From assembly GCF_024622045.1 (NCBI RefSeq), contig NZ_JANKBP010000006.1: a DNA stretch of 64,000 nt; one strand, 5' to 3'. The stretch is from Rodentibacter caecimuris (lineage in GTDB: Bacteria; Pseudomonadota; Gammaproteobacteria; Enterobacterales; Pasteurellaceae). Positions 55,337-63,909 of the stretch are shown here, in pieces. Each line of letters starts with the position of its first letter. Position 1 is the first letter of the stretch. The translations under genes were made by a program, and so were the position numbers. The notes below the pieces were generated by a model. That model was not told where the DNA came from. It worked only from the letters and a program-made list of their open reading frames with translations, and did no database searches.

Positions 55337-56356
55337 TTAGCCTTTGTAGTTGTAAACATGTGCTACTAAGTCTAATACTTTGTTAGAATAACCGGCTTCA
55401 TTGTCGTACCAAGAAACAAGTTTCACGAAAGAATCGGTTAATGCGATACCTGCATCGGCATCAAACACAGAGGTTAATGTGCAACCGTTGAAGTCAGTAG
55501 ATACAACCGCATCTTCGGTATAACCTAAAACATCTTTTAATTCACCGTTGAATGTTTTACCTTCTGCTGCATCTTTGATTGCTTGTTTGATTTGCTCATA
55601 AGTTGCAGGTTTTTCAAGGTTTACCGTTAAGTCAACAACAGAGACGTTTGGTGTTGGAACACGGAAAGCCATACCGGTTAATTTACCGTTTAATGCTGGT
55701 AATACTTTACCTACTGCTTTTGCCGCACCGGTTGATGATGGGATGATATTTTGTGACGCACCGCGGCCACCACGCCAGTCTTTAGAAGACGGACCATCAA
55801 CAGTTTTTTGCGTTGCTGTGGTTGCGTGAACGGTTGTCATTAAGCCATCTTTAATACCGAAAGTTTCATGAATAACACGTGCTAAAGGTGCTAAACAGTT
55901 TGTTGTGCAAGAAGCGTTAGAAACGATATCTTGACCAGCATATGCATTAAAGTTTACACCACGCACAAACATTGGCGTTGCATCTTTAGATGGGCCAGTT
56001 AAAACTACTTTTTTCGCACCGGCAGTGATATGTTTACGTGCTGTTTCATCGGTTAAGAACAAACCAGTTGCTTCAACCGCGATATCAACACCGATAGCAC
56101 CCCAGTTTAAGTTTGCCGGATCACGTTCTGAAGTTACACGAATCGCTTTACCGTTAACTACTAAGTTCCCGTCTTTAACTTCAACAGTACCATCAAAACG
56201 ACCATGAGTTGAGTCGTATTTTAACATGTAAGCCATGTATTCAACATCAATTAAGTCGTTGATACCGACAACTTCAATGTCATCACGTTGTTGTGCTGCA
56301 CGGAATACGATACGACCGATACGACCAAAGCCATTGATACCAATTTTAATTGCCAT
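55337..56356 (-). CDS. gapA: Glyceraldehyde-3-phosphate dehydrogenase
   Basis: Central glycolytic enzyme, NAD-dependent, 339 residues. The Rossmann motif INGFGRIGRIVFRAA is at the N-terminus; the catalytic Cys150 lies in SNASCTTNCLAPL and the His partner in TVHATTATQ. Base use is strongly biased to preferred codons, as expected for an abundant protein. It is divergent from the QP-repeat lipoprotein. Confidence 0.98.
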   Translation of the reverse strand: MAIKIGINGFGRIGRIVFRAAQQRDDIEVVGINDLIDVEYMAYMLKYDSTHGRFDGTVEVKDGNLVVNGKAIRVTSERDPANLNWGAIGVDIAVEATGLFLTDETARKHITAGAKKVVLTGPSKDATPMFVRGVNFNAYAGQDIVSNASCTTNCLAPLARVIHETFGIKDGLMTTVHATTATQKTVDGPSSKDWRGGRGASQNIIPSSTGAAKAVGKVLPALNGKLTGMAFRVPTPNVSVVDLTVNLEKPATYEQIKQAIKDAAEGKTFNGELKDVLGYTEDAVVSTDFNGCTLTSVFDADAGIALTDSFVKLVSWYDNEAGYSNKVLDLVAHVYNYKG

Positions 56357-56477
56357 AAGATTTTACCTTCTTAGTTAAGTTAAACAAATCGTTGTGTTTA
56401 AGAAAAAAGAGTATTCCCTAAAACTTTTGGCCGATTATAGCATGAGCGTTTAGATAAAACTAGAAATCCGATTTTTT

Positions 56478-56493
56478 TGTGATCTGCATCAAA
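56478..56493. promoter_or_regulatory. Candidate CRP site upstream of gapA
   Basis: TGTGA-N6-TCAAA, one base off consensus, lies about 120 bases before the gapA start in the 368-base gap. The rest of the gap holds AT-rich promoter sequence and a small inverted repeat (56653-56668, AACCTCA / TGAGGTT) before the lipoprotein gene. Confidence 0.4.
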
Positions 56494-56724
56494 ATTTAGA
56501 AATGAAAACTATCACTTTTAGCGATTTTTGAGCGAATGGCGTATTTACTTTATATTTCAATAATATTATATTAATCGGTTCAGTAAAAAAGCATGTTTCA
56601 TTTAAGGTAGTGTTTATTTGACACACTTTTTTGAAGAATTTAATGAAGAATGAACCTCATGTGAGGTTTAGCTTAGCTGGTCTATTTAAATTTCATTTAA
56701 TTAAAAACACAAGGAGAATACAAA

Positions 56725-57648
56725 ATGAAAATTTTGTTAAAATGCAGTTTATCCGCGATTTGTTTAGCGTTAGTAGTTGGTTGCTCCGGTTCGGGCGATC
56801 ACATTGATGCACAACCACAACCACAACCACAACCACAGCCACAACCACAGCCACAACCACAGCCACAGCCACAGCCACAGCCGCAACCACAGCCGCAACC
56901 ACAGCCGCAACCACAGCCGCAACCACAACCACAACCACAGCCGCAACCACAGCCGCAACCACAGCCGCAACCACAACCGCAGCCACAACCGCAGCCACAA
57001 CCGCAGCCTCAACCGCAGCCTCAACCGCAGCCTCAACCGGAATCGCCACTACCTGAAGCTCCTCAATTATCTAAAAATATTGTTGGTTTTTATGGTAACT
57101 ATCTTGAGAGTAACGGAATAAAAGAAACCGGTGATAATATGGTGGGGCTGACAACTTTGGTCATTGATGGTCAGCCGCTTGATTTAGCAGTCGATAGCAG
57201 GGTTAAATCTATAGAATATTCACGTTATGGTCGTGTTGAATCACCTACTACTGGTGGTGATTGGGTTCTTTTCTCACAAGGGCATGATGTAACTGTGCTA
57301 CCAACCGGAAAGGCAACATATGAAGGTGGTTTTTTGGGTCTTGCAGGTCTCGGTGAAAATATATCCGGAATTACCCATTTTGATGTGGATTTTGCAAATA
57401 AGAAAATAGATGGTCGTTTTGAAAGGGATGTTAAGGTTGGATATACCCCTTATTTTCGTTTTTCTGGCTCTATCGCAGGCAATAAATTTGAAGGAAAGGG
57501 GACCGCGGAGGATTATAGTGCAGGTTCAAATTTGGATATAAAAGGGCGTTTTTATGGTCCGAACGCTGAAGAACTAGGCGGCATTTATGAATCTGATGCG
57601 GTCAAGGGGGCGTTTGGTGCGAGTCAAATTAACAAACAAGACAGATAG
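56725..57648 (+). CDS. Surface lipoprotein with 38 Gln-Pro repeats and a TbpB-type beta-barrel domain
   Basis: A 307-residue lipoprotein. The signal peptide ends in a lipobox VVGC with the lipidated Cys at residue 20. After nine residues comes an unbroken (Gln-Pro)38 tract, residues 30-105, then a linker and a domain of about 190 residues. Its end, RFYGPNAEELGGIYESD and GAFGAS, is the signature of the TbpB beta-barrel family seen in transferrin-binding TbpB, haem-binding hemophilin and Slam-exported lipoproteins. FSGSIAGNKFEGKGTAEDY fits strand hairpins of this barrel. The ligand is unknown; no receptor or Slam gene is next to it. AAGGAG precedes the start. The tract probably acts as a stalk; this is inference. 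Confidence 0.8.
   Translation: MKILLKCSLSAICLALVVGCSGSGDHIDAQPQPQPQPQPQPQPQPQPQPQPQPQPQPQPQPQPQPQPQPQPQPQPQPQPQPQPQPQPQPQPQPQPQPQPQPQPQPESPLPEAPQLSKNIVGFYGNYLESNGIKETGDNMVGLTTLVIDGQPLDLAVDSRVKSIEYSRYGRVESPTTGGDWVLFSQGHDVTVLPTGKATYEGGFLGLAGLGENISGITHFDVDFANKKIDGRFERDVKVGYTPYFRFSGSIAGNKFEGKGTAEDYSAGSNLDIKGRFYGPNAEELGGIYESDAVKGAFGASQINKQDR
56812..57039 (+). repeat. Tandem 6-bp repeat coding for (Gln-Pro)38
   Basis: 228 bases, exactly 38 units of CAR-CCN. Codon use changes along the tract: first CAACCA/CAGCCA, then 12-base units CCGCAACCACAG, then CCGCAGCCACAA, and last CCGCAGCCTCAA. A 36-base block at 56893-56928 recurs without change at 56941-56976. This layered pattern is the mark of repeated slippage or unequal exchange. 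Since the unit is six bases, length changes keep the frame. Confidence 0.95.
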
Positions 57649-57668
57649 TCCTAAAATTAGAGGTTTTT

Positions 57669-58307
57669 ATGTCGCAAGGCAATTTGTACATTGTATCCGC
57701 TCCTAGTGGAGCGGGAAAATCGTCGCTGCTTACCGCATTGTTGGAAAAAGAGGACAACATGCCGAAAATGATTTCCGTTTCGCATACAACACGCGATCCG
57801 AGACCTGGTGAAATTGATGGCGTACATTATTATTTTGTTTCTAAAGAAGAATTTGAATCCTTGATCAAACAAGATTTATTTTTGGAATATGCTACGGTAT
57901 TCGGTGGGAATTATTATGGCACCTCTTTACCGGCAATTCAGGAAAATCTCGCAAAAGGAATTGATGTTTTTTTGGATATTGACTGGCAGGGGGCGCAACA
58001 GATTCGTAAAAAAGTGGCAAATGTAAAAAGTATTTTTATTCTTCCTCCCTCATTGCCGGAGTTGGAGCGCCGTCTGATTGGCCGTGGTCAAGACAGCGAA
58101 ACGGTCATTATGGAACGTATGGCAAAAGCCAAGAATGAGATTTCTCATTATGATGAATACGATTACGTTATTGTCAATGATAATTTTGAGCACGCATTAG
58201 CAGATTTACAGAGTATTTTACGTGCAGAACGTTTAACGAAAAATTATCAACAAACAGAAAATGCCAGCTTAATTTATCAGCTACTAGATAAAAAGCATAA
58301 GATTTAG
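57669..58307 (+). CDS. gmk: Guanylate kinase
   Basis: Phosphorylates GMP to GDP. The 212-residue protein has the P-loop VSAPSGAGKSSLLTAL, the GMP-binding SHTTRDPRPGEIDGVHY and DIDWQGAQQIRK. It starts 20 bases after the lipoprotein stop with TTAGAGG as ribosome site, so some cotranscription is possible. It is first in gmk-rpoZ-spoT-recG. Confidence 0.96.
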   Translation: MSQGNLYIVSAPSGAGKSSLLTALLEKEDNMPKMISVSHTTRDPRPGEIDGVHYYFVSKEEFESLIKQDLFLEYATVFGGNYYGTSLPAIQENLAKGIDVFLDIDWQGAQQIRKKVANVKSIFILPPSLPELERRLIGRGQDSETVIMERMAKAKNEISHYDEYDYVIVNDNFEHALADLQSILRAERLTKNYQQTENASLIYQLLDKKHKI

Positions 58308-58361
58308 TATGATAACTCCCCTTTGTATCCCTTATTTTTAAATGAACCGGAGTAATAGAAT

Positions 58362-58628
58362 ATGGCACGTGTTACAGTACAAGACGCAGTAGAAAAAATT
58401 GGCAACCGTTTTGATTTAATTTTGACCGCAGCACGTCGTGCGAGACAATTGCAATTGCATCAACGTGATCCCTTGGTTCCGGAAGATAATGATAAACCAA
58501 CAGTTATTGCGTTGCGTGAAATTGAAAAAGGATTAATCTCTAATGAGATTATGGATGCCCAGGAACATCAAGCTATTACAGCAGTTCAGCATGTAGAAGC
58601 AGCTGCAGTGGCATTAATTTCCGAATAA
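58362..58628 (+). CDS. rpoZ: RNA polymerase omega subunit
   Basis: Small subunit that helps assemble RNA polymerase and forms part of a ppGpp site. The 88-residue protein has MARVTVQDAVEKIGNRFDLI and ARRARQLQL, with TVIALREIEKGLI, the usual omega pattern. It lies between gmk and spoT, as in E. coli. Confidence 0.97.
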   Translation: MARVTVQDAVEKIGNRFDLILTAARRARQLQLHQRDPLVPEDNDKPTVIALREIEKGLISNEIMDAQEHQAITAVQHVEAAAVALISE

Positions 58629-58632
58629 TTTC

Positions 58633-58662
58633 AAAAGTGCGGTTGATTTCAACCGCAGTTTT
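58633..58662 (+). terminator. Imperfect uptake-signal hairpin between rpoZ and spoT
   Basis: AAAAGTGCGGTT pairs with AACCGCAGTTTT. The second signal has one changed base (ACCGCAGTT), leaving a G-G mismatch in the stem, so both DNA uptake and termination should be weaker. Confidence 0.5.
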
Positions 58663-58705
58663 ATTTCAACCATTCATTTAATAATCCGAAAAAGTCAGGT
58701 GTCCT

Positions 58706-60817
58706 TTGGAATTGTTTGCAGATTTAGAACGAATTATTCAAGGGTATTTGCCCAAAGATAAAGTTGAATTAGTCAGACGTGCATTTGTTATAGCAAGAGA
58801 TGCACACGAGGGACAATTTCGTTCAAGTGGTGAACCCTATATTACCCATCCTGTATCAGTGGCTTCCATTATTGCGAAAATGAATCTTGATCATGAAGCA
58901 GTGATGGCAGCGTTGTTGCACGATGTTATAGAGGACACACCTTATACGGAAGAAAATCTTAAAAAAGAATTTGGTGCAAGCGTTGCCGATATCGTTGAGG
59001 GCGTGTCAAAGCTTGATAAATTAAAATTCCGGACACGCCAAGAAGCTCAGGTAGAAAATTTTCGCAAAATGATTTTGGCGATGACCCGTGACATTCGAGT
59101 GGTATTGATTAAACTTGCAGACCGAACGCACAATATGCGTACATTAGGAGCATTGCGCCCTGATAAGCGCCGTCGTATTGCTAAAGAGACTCTTGAGATT
59201 TATTGCCCCCTAGCACATCGTTTAGGCATTGAGCATATCAAAAATGAACTAGAGGATTTATCCTTTGAAGCGATGTACCCGCACCGTTATAAGGTATTGA
59301 AGAAACTAGTGGAAGTTGCAAGAAATAATCGTCAAGACCTTATTGAACGTATTTCTAATGAAATTAAAGAGCGGTTAGAGAATGTGGGGATTGTTGCTCG
59401 TGTGTGGGGGCGAGAAAAACATCTCTATAAGATATACCAAAAAATGCGTGCAAAAGATCAAGAATTTCACTCTATTATGGATATTTATGCGTTTCGTATT
59501 ATTGTGAAAAATATTGACGATTGTTACCGAGTATTGGGTCAAATGCACAACCTCTATAAACCCCGTCCGGGACGAGTAAAAGATTATATCGCCGTACCAA
59601 AGGCAAATGGCTATCAGTCTTTACAAACTTCTATGATTGGCCCGCATGGCGTACCGGTAGAAGTCCATATTCATACGGAAGATATGGAACAAGTAGCGGA
59701 AATGGGGGTGACAGCGTACTGGGTATATAAAGAAAGCGGTAAAAATGATAGTACAACCGCTCAGATCCGCGCTCAACGCTGGTTACAAAGTTTGGTTGAA
59801 ATTCAACAAAGTGTAGGAAACTCCTTTGAGTTCATTGAAAATGTAAAATCTGAATTTTTCCCAAAAGAAATTTTTGTTTTTACTCCAAAAGGACGTATTG
59901 TTGAATTGCCGAAAGGAGCAACTGCGGTAGATTTTGCTTATGCGGTGCATTCTGATATTGGTAATACTTGTGTAGGGGTAATGGTTGAATATAAACCTTA
60001 TCCGTTATCAAAGGCGTTGGAATCCGGTCAAACGGTGAATGTTCTCACTGACCCGAATGCACATCCTAACGCTTCTTGGTTGAATTTTGTTGTAACTGCC
60101 CGTGCTAAAACCCGCATACGTCACTATTTAAAACAACGCTGTGAAGATGATGCTGTAAAACTCGGTGAAAGAGAATTAAACGCTGCATTGCAACCGCATC
60201 GTTTATCGGATCTTTCTCTACAACAAATTCAAACGGTTTTGGATGAACGAAAACTTTCTTCACTTGATGGATTGTTGCGCGAAATCGGTTTAGGCAATCA
60301 ACTTGCCTCTGTTATTGCCCATCAATTAGTAGGAGAGTCAATAGAAATTGATGTGGACGGTAATACGGAAAATCATTCAAATACCTTAACAATTGCGCCA
60401 GCTTTAATGGCTAACATGCAATTTGCCAAATGTTGCCACCCGATTCCGAATGATCCAATTATGGGATGTAGTACTCTGAATCATGGGCTCATTATTCACC
60501 ACCAACAATGTGAAAATCTTAGAAATGCCCACCAATTAGTCAAAGCTAAATGGGAAAAAATGCAAAGTGCGGTTAATTTTGATGCTGAATTACAAATTGA
60601 AATCTTAAATGAAAAGAGTGCTTTGCCAAGTTTAATGACAGCGATCGGAGCAAGCGAAAGCAGTATTCAAAACATTTGGACGGAAGGGTTGGAAAATAAT
60701 TTGTTGCTCGTGATTTTGCAAATTAGCGTGAAAGACACAAAACATCTCGCCAATATTTTATATCGCATTAAGAGAATTACCGGTGTGGTGAGTGCAAAGC
60801 GTAATATTAATGCCTAG
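58706..60817 (+). CDS. spoT: Bifunctional (p)ppGpp synthetase/hydrolase SpoT
   Basis: Controls the stringent-response alarmone. The 703-residue protein starts with TTG (reading ELFADLERII), aligned with E. coli SpoT, and no ATG or GTG start fits this frame. The HD hydrolase domain has HDVIEDTP at 72 and KLADRTHNMRTL; the synthetase region has RVKDYIAVPKANGYQSLQTS; TGS (FVFTPKGRIVELPKG) and ACT (about 625-703) domains follow. RelA is excluded by the intact HD motif. AGGTG lies before the TTG. Confidence 0.96.
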   Translation: MELFADLERIIQGYLPKDKVELVRRAFVIARDAHEGQFRSSGEPYITHPVSVASIIAKMNLDHEAVMAALLHDVIEDTPYTEENLKKEFGASVADIVEGVSKLDKLKFRTRQEAQVENFRKMILAMTRDIRVVLIKLADRTHNMRTLGALRPDKRRRIAKETLEIYCPLAHRLGIEHIKNELEDLSFEAMYPHRYKVLKKLVEVARNNRQDLIERISNEIKERLENVGIVARVWGREKHLYKIYQKMRAKDQEFHSIMDIYAFRIIVKNIDDCYRVLGQMHNLYKPRPGRVKDYIAVPKANGYQSLQTSMIGPHGVPVEVHIHTEDMEQVAEMGVTAYWVYKESGKNDSTTAQIRAQRWLQSLVEIQQSVGNSFEFIENVKSEFFPKEIFVFTPKGRIVELPKGATAVDFAYAVHSDIGNTCVGVMVEYKPYPLSKALESGQTVNVLTDPNAHPNASWLNFVVTARAKTRIRHYLKQRCEDDAVKLGERELNAALQPHRLSDLSLQQIQTVLDERKLSSLDGLLREIGLGNQLASVIAHQLVGESIEIDVDGNTENHSNTLTIAPALMANMQFAKCCHPIPNDPIMGCSTLNHGLIIHHQQCENLRNAHQLVKAKWEKMQSAVNFDAELQIEILNEKSALPSLMTAIGASESSIQNIWTEGLENNLLLVILQISVKDTKHLANILYRIKRITGVVSAKRNINA

Positions 60818-60823
60818 TACATT

Positions 60824-62905
60824 ATGGTTTCTTCTCTTCTTGACTCGGTCCCTCTTACCACGCTTTCAGGTGTAGGGGCGGCAGTTTCTAATAAACTTAG
60901 CAGAATCGGTATTAATAATTTACAAGATCTGCTTTTTCATTTGCCGATTCGTTATGAGGATCGAACGCGTATCACACCCATTGCAGATCTACGCCCTGAT
61001 CAATATTTCACTATTGAAGGAATTGTGCAAACTTGTGAGGTCACTTTTGCCCGCCGTCCGATTCTGTCTGTCAGCCTATCTGATGGCTCCTCAAAAATTA
61101 TGTTACGTTTTTTCAATTTTAATGCGGGAATGCGTAACAGTTTTCAAATCGGTGTGCGTGTTAAGGCGTTTGGTGAAGTAAAACGCGGGCGCTATATGCC
61201 GGAAATCCATCATCCGGAGTATCAAATTATCCGTGACAATACACCAATTGTACTGGAAGAAACGCTGACGCCTATTTATTCCACGACAGAAGGGCTAAAA
61301 CAAAATTCATTACGAAAATTGGTAGATCAAGCCCTAAATTTACTGGATAAAGTGAAAATTGAGGAGATTTTACCTAGTGAATTTAATCCACATCAATTCA
61401 GCTTAAAAGAAGCATTGTATTTATTGCATCGTCCGCCACCGGATATCCCCCTAGAAATATTAGAAAAAGGGCAACATCCCGCGCAACAACGATTAATTTT
61501 TGAAGAATTGCTCGCACATAATCTCGCTATGCAAAAAGTGCGGTTAGGAACACAACAGTTTTCTGCTTTGCCTTTAGGTTATCAAACGGATTTAAAACAA
61601 CGATTTTTGGTAAGTTTGCCTTTTCAACCAACAAATGCCCAAACGCGGGTCGTTGCCGATATCGAACAAGATTTAACAAAAGATTATCCTATGATGCGCT
61701 TAGTGCAGGGGGATGTCGGGTCGGGGAAAACATTGGTAGCGGCATTAGCGGCGTTAATGGCGGTTGATAACAGTAAACAAGTGGCCTTGATGGCGCCGAC
61801 AGAAATTTTAGCCGAGCAACATGCGAATAATTTTCGTCATTGGTTTGAGCCTTTGGGGATCAATGTTGGTTGGTTGGCCGGCAAAGTGAAAGGCAAGGCA
61901 CGTCAAGCCGAGCTAGAAAAAATTAAAACCGGTACGGTACAAATGGTGGTGGGGACACACGCGCTGTTCCAAGAAGAGGTCGAATTTGCGGATCTTGCTT
62001 TGGTTATTATTGATGAACAACATCGTTTTGGCGTACATCAACGTTTGATGTTACGTGAAAAAGGTGAAAAAGCGGGATTTTACCCTCATCAATTAATTAT
62101 GACGGCAACCCCGATACCGAGAACATTGGCAATGACAGTGTATGCGGATCTGGACACCTCTATTATTGATGAATTGCCGCCGGGGCGTACGCCAATTACA
62201 ACGGTCGTGATTTCAGAAGAACGTCGCGATGAAATTGTTCAACGTGTGAAAAAAGCTTGTATAGATGAAAAGCGCCAAGCTTATTGGGTGTGTACATTGA
62301 TTGATGAATCGGAAGTCTTAGAAGCACAGGCCGCCGAAGCGATTTGGGAAGATTTAACCAAAGCCTTACCAATGTTGAGAGTTGGTTTGGTACATGGAAG
62401 AATGAAACCGCAAGAAAAGCAAGACGTTATGCTGCGCTTCAAAAATGCCGAATTGGATTTGTTGGTGGCAACGACTGTGATTGAAGTCGGTGTTGATGTG
62501 CCGAACGCAAGTTTAATGATTATCGAAAATGCCGAACGTTTAGGATTATCGCAACTTCACCAATTACGTGGTCGTGTCGGACGGGGCAGTACGGCATCTT
62601 TTTGCGTATTGATGTATAAACCGCCATTAGGAAAAGTTTCACAAAAACGTTTGCAGGTGTTACGAGATAGCCAAGACGGTTTTGTTATTTCTGAAAAAGA
62701 TTTGGAGATTCGTGGCCCCGGTGAAGTGCTAGGTACAAAACAAACGGGGGTTGCTGAGTTTAAAGTCGCCAATTTAATGCGTGATCGTAAAATGATTCCA
62801 ACAGTGCAGTATTACGCTAAGCAACTAATACAGCAATATCCTGATGTTGCAGAGAGTTTGATTAAACGTTGGTTAAATAATAAAGAAATTTACTCAAACG
62901 CCTAA
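60824..62905 (+). CDS. recG: ATP-dependent DNA helicase RecG
   Basis: Reverses stalled forks and migrates Holliday junctions. The 693-residue protein has an N-terminal wedge (OB) domain (about 50-150), Walker A GDVGSGKTLVAALAAL, the DEQHRFG box, TATPIPRTLA, and the helicase C-terminal part with QLRGRVGRG. It starts six bases after the spoT stop; the trmH gene present between spoT and recG in E. coli is absent. Confidence 0.97.
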   Translation: MVSSLLDSVPLTTLSGVGAAVSNKLSRIGINNLQDLLFHLPIRYEDRTRITPIADLRPDQYFTIEGIVQTCEVTFARRPILSVSLSDGSSKIMLRFFNFNAGMRNSFQIGVRVKAFGEVKRGRYMPEIHHPEYQIIRDNTPIVLEETLTPIYSTTEGLKQNSLRKLVDQALNLLDKVKIEEILPSEFNPHQFSLKEALYLLHRPPPDIPLEILEKGQHPAQQRLIFEELLAHNLAMQKVRLGTQQFSALPLGYQTDLKQRFLVSLPFQPTNAQTRVVADIEQDLTKDYPMMRLVQGDVGSGKTLVAALAALMAVDNSKQVALMAPTEILAEQHANNFRHWFEPLGINVGWLAGKVKGKARQAELEKIKTGTVQMVVGTHALFQEEVEFADLALVIIDEQHRFGVHQRLMLREKGEKAGFYPHQLIMTATPIPRTLAMTVYADLDTSIIDELPPGRTPITTVVISEERRDEIVQRVKKACIDEKRQAYWVCTLIDESEVLEAQAAEAIWEDLTKALPMLRVGLVHGRMKPQEKQDVMLRFKNAELDLLVATTVIEVGVDVPNASLMIIENAERLGLSQLHQLRGRVGRGSTASFCVLMYKPPLGKVSQKRLQVLRDSQDGFVISEKDLEIRGPGEVLGTKQTGVAEFKVANLMRDRKMIPTVQYYAKQLIQQYPDVAESLIKRWLNNKEIYSNA

Positions 62906-62932
62906 AGTGCGGTCAATAAAGGAAGCGTTTTT

Positions 62933-63742
62933 ATGGATATAAAAAAAGAACGCCCGACAATCCTCTTCTGTGATTCGGGAATGGGCGGATTGAGTGTATA
63001 TCGCGAAACAAAAAAATTATTACCCGATTGGCATTACCTTTATTGTTTTGATAATGGCGGTTTTCCCTATTCGGAACGCAGTGAAGAAAGCATTGTTCAA
63101 CGAATGTTGGCGATATGCCAACGGATTGATGATTCACATCCTTTAGATGCGATTGTGATTGCTTGCAATACGGCAAGTACGGTCGCATTGCCGGTGTTAC
63201 GGGAAAACTTTTCTATCCCCGTTATCGGTACAGTGCCAGCAATTAAACCGGCAGCAGAGGTCTCAAACACAAAACATATTGGTTTGCTGGCGACAAAAGG
63301 GACGGTAAAGCGTCACTATGTAGATGAACTGATCAATAAATTCGCGGTAGATTGCAAAGTAGAACGGCTAGGCTCGACAAAATTAGTTGAAATTGCCGAA
63401 CAAAAGATTCGTGGACATTCCGTGGATATGAGTGCGTTAAAAAGTGAATTGTTACCTTGGATTAATATAATGGATTTGGATACAATGATTCTTGGGTGTA
63501 CGCATTTCCCTTTAATTCGGGATGAAATTCAGTTTTGCTTACCGCAAGTGAAACACTTTATGGACTCGGGGGAGGCCATTGCAAAACGAGTTCAATCTTT
63601 ATTGAGAGAAATAGAGATCAAAAATAAAAGTAAAAAATATAATGAAATGTTTTGTACCCAACATTTTGATGAAGAGGTGGGGTTCAAACAAATATTAGAT
63701 TTGTGGGGATTTGAGTCCATAGAGGTTATAAAAATCGGGTAA
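62933..63742 (+). CDS. murI: Glutamate racemase
   Basis: Makes D-glutamate for peptidoglycan. The 269-residue protein has the phosphate-site-like CDSGMGGLSVYRE, the first catalytic Cys in IACNTAST and the second in ILGCTHFPLI. It sits 27 bases after recG and directly before an rRNA operon, as murI does before rrnB in E. coli. Confidence 0.96.
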   Translation: MDIKKERPTILFCDSGMGGLSVYRETKKLLPDWHYLYCFDNGGFPYSERSEESIVQRMLAICQRIDDSHPLDAIVIACNTASTVALPVLRENFSIPVIGTVPAIKPAAEVSNTKHIGLLATKGTVKRHYVDELINKFAVDCKVERLGSTKLVEIAEQKIRGHSVDMSALKSELLPWINIMDLDTMILGCTHFPLIRDEIQFCLPQVKHFMDSGEAIAKRVQSLLREIEIKNKSKKYNEMFCTQHFDEEVGFKQILDLWGFESIEVIKIG

Positions 63743-63807
63743 AATATGTTGCTCTGTATGATTTTTCGGCAAACTAAACTTTTTTAAATTTTTTTGTAAA
63801 AAAGTGC

Positions 63808-63835
63808 TTGCATTGATTTTGAATTTCCCTATAAT
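63808..63835 (+). promoter_or_regulatory. Promoter of a ribosomal RNA operon
   Basis: TTGCAT (63808-63813) and a perfect TATAAT (63830-63835) with a 16-base spacer, followed by GCGCACC, a GC-rich discriminator typical of stringently controlled rRNA promoters. The AT-rich stretch before it fits an UP element. Confidence 0.85.
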
Positions 63836-63897
63836 GCGCACCACACAATGACGCGCTGTTGTGAAGTAAGAAGATTTGCCGGTGCGTCGTTATTTTT

Positions 63898-63909
63898 TGC
63901 TCTTTAACA
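63898..63909 (+). promoter_or_regulatory. boxA antitermination site in the rRNA leader
   Basis: TGCTCTTTAACA matches the rRNA boxA that recruits Nus factors. It is followed by AATCAGACAATCTGTGTGGG, a leader stretch found just before 16S rRNA genes in gammaproteobacteria. The leader (63842-64000) runs off the window; the 16S gene should begin soon after. Confidence 0.88.

Noticed and set aside
56812..57039. CRISPR-like or phase-variable switch array
   Set aside because: There are no spacers, and the unit is six bases and in frame, so slippage cannot turn the gene off.
56693..57049. Long antisense and frame-shifted open frames over the QP tract, with Ala/Val, Leu/Arg or His/Asn repeats
   Set aside because: A 6-bp repeat without stops is open in every frame. 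None of these has a ribosome site or a non-repeat domain; only the frame with signal peptide and barrel domain is credible.
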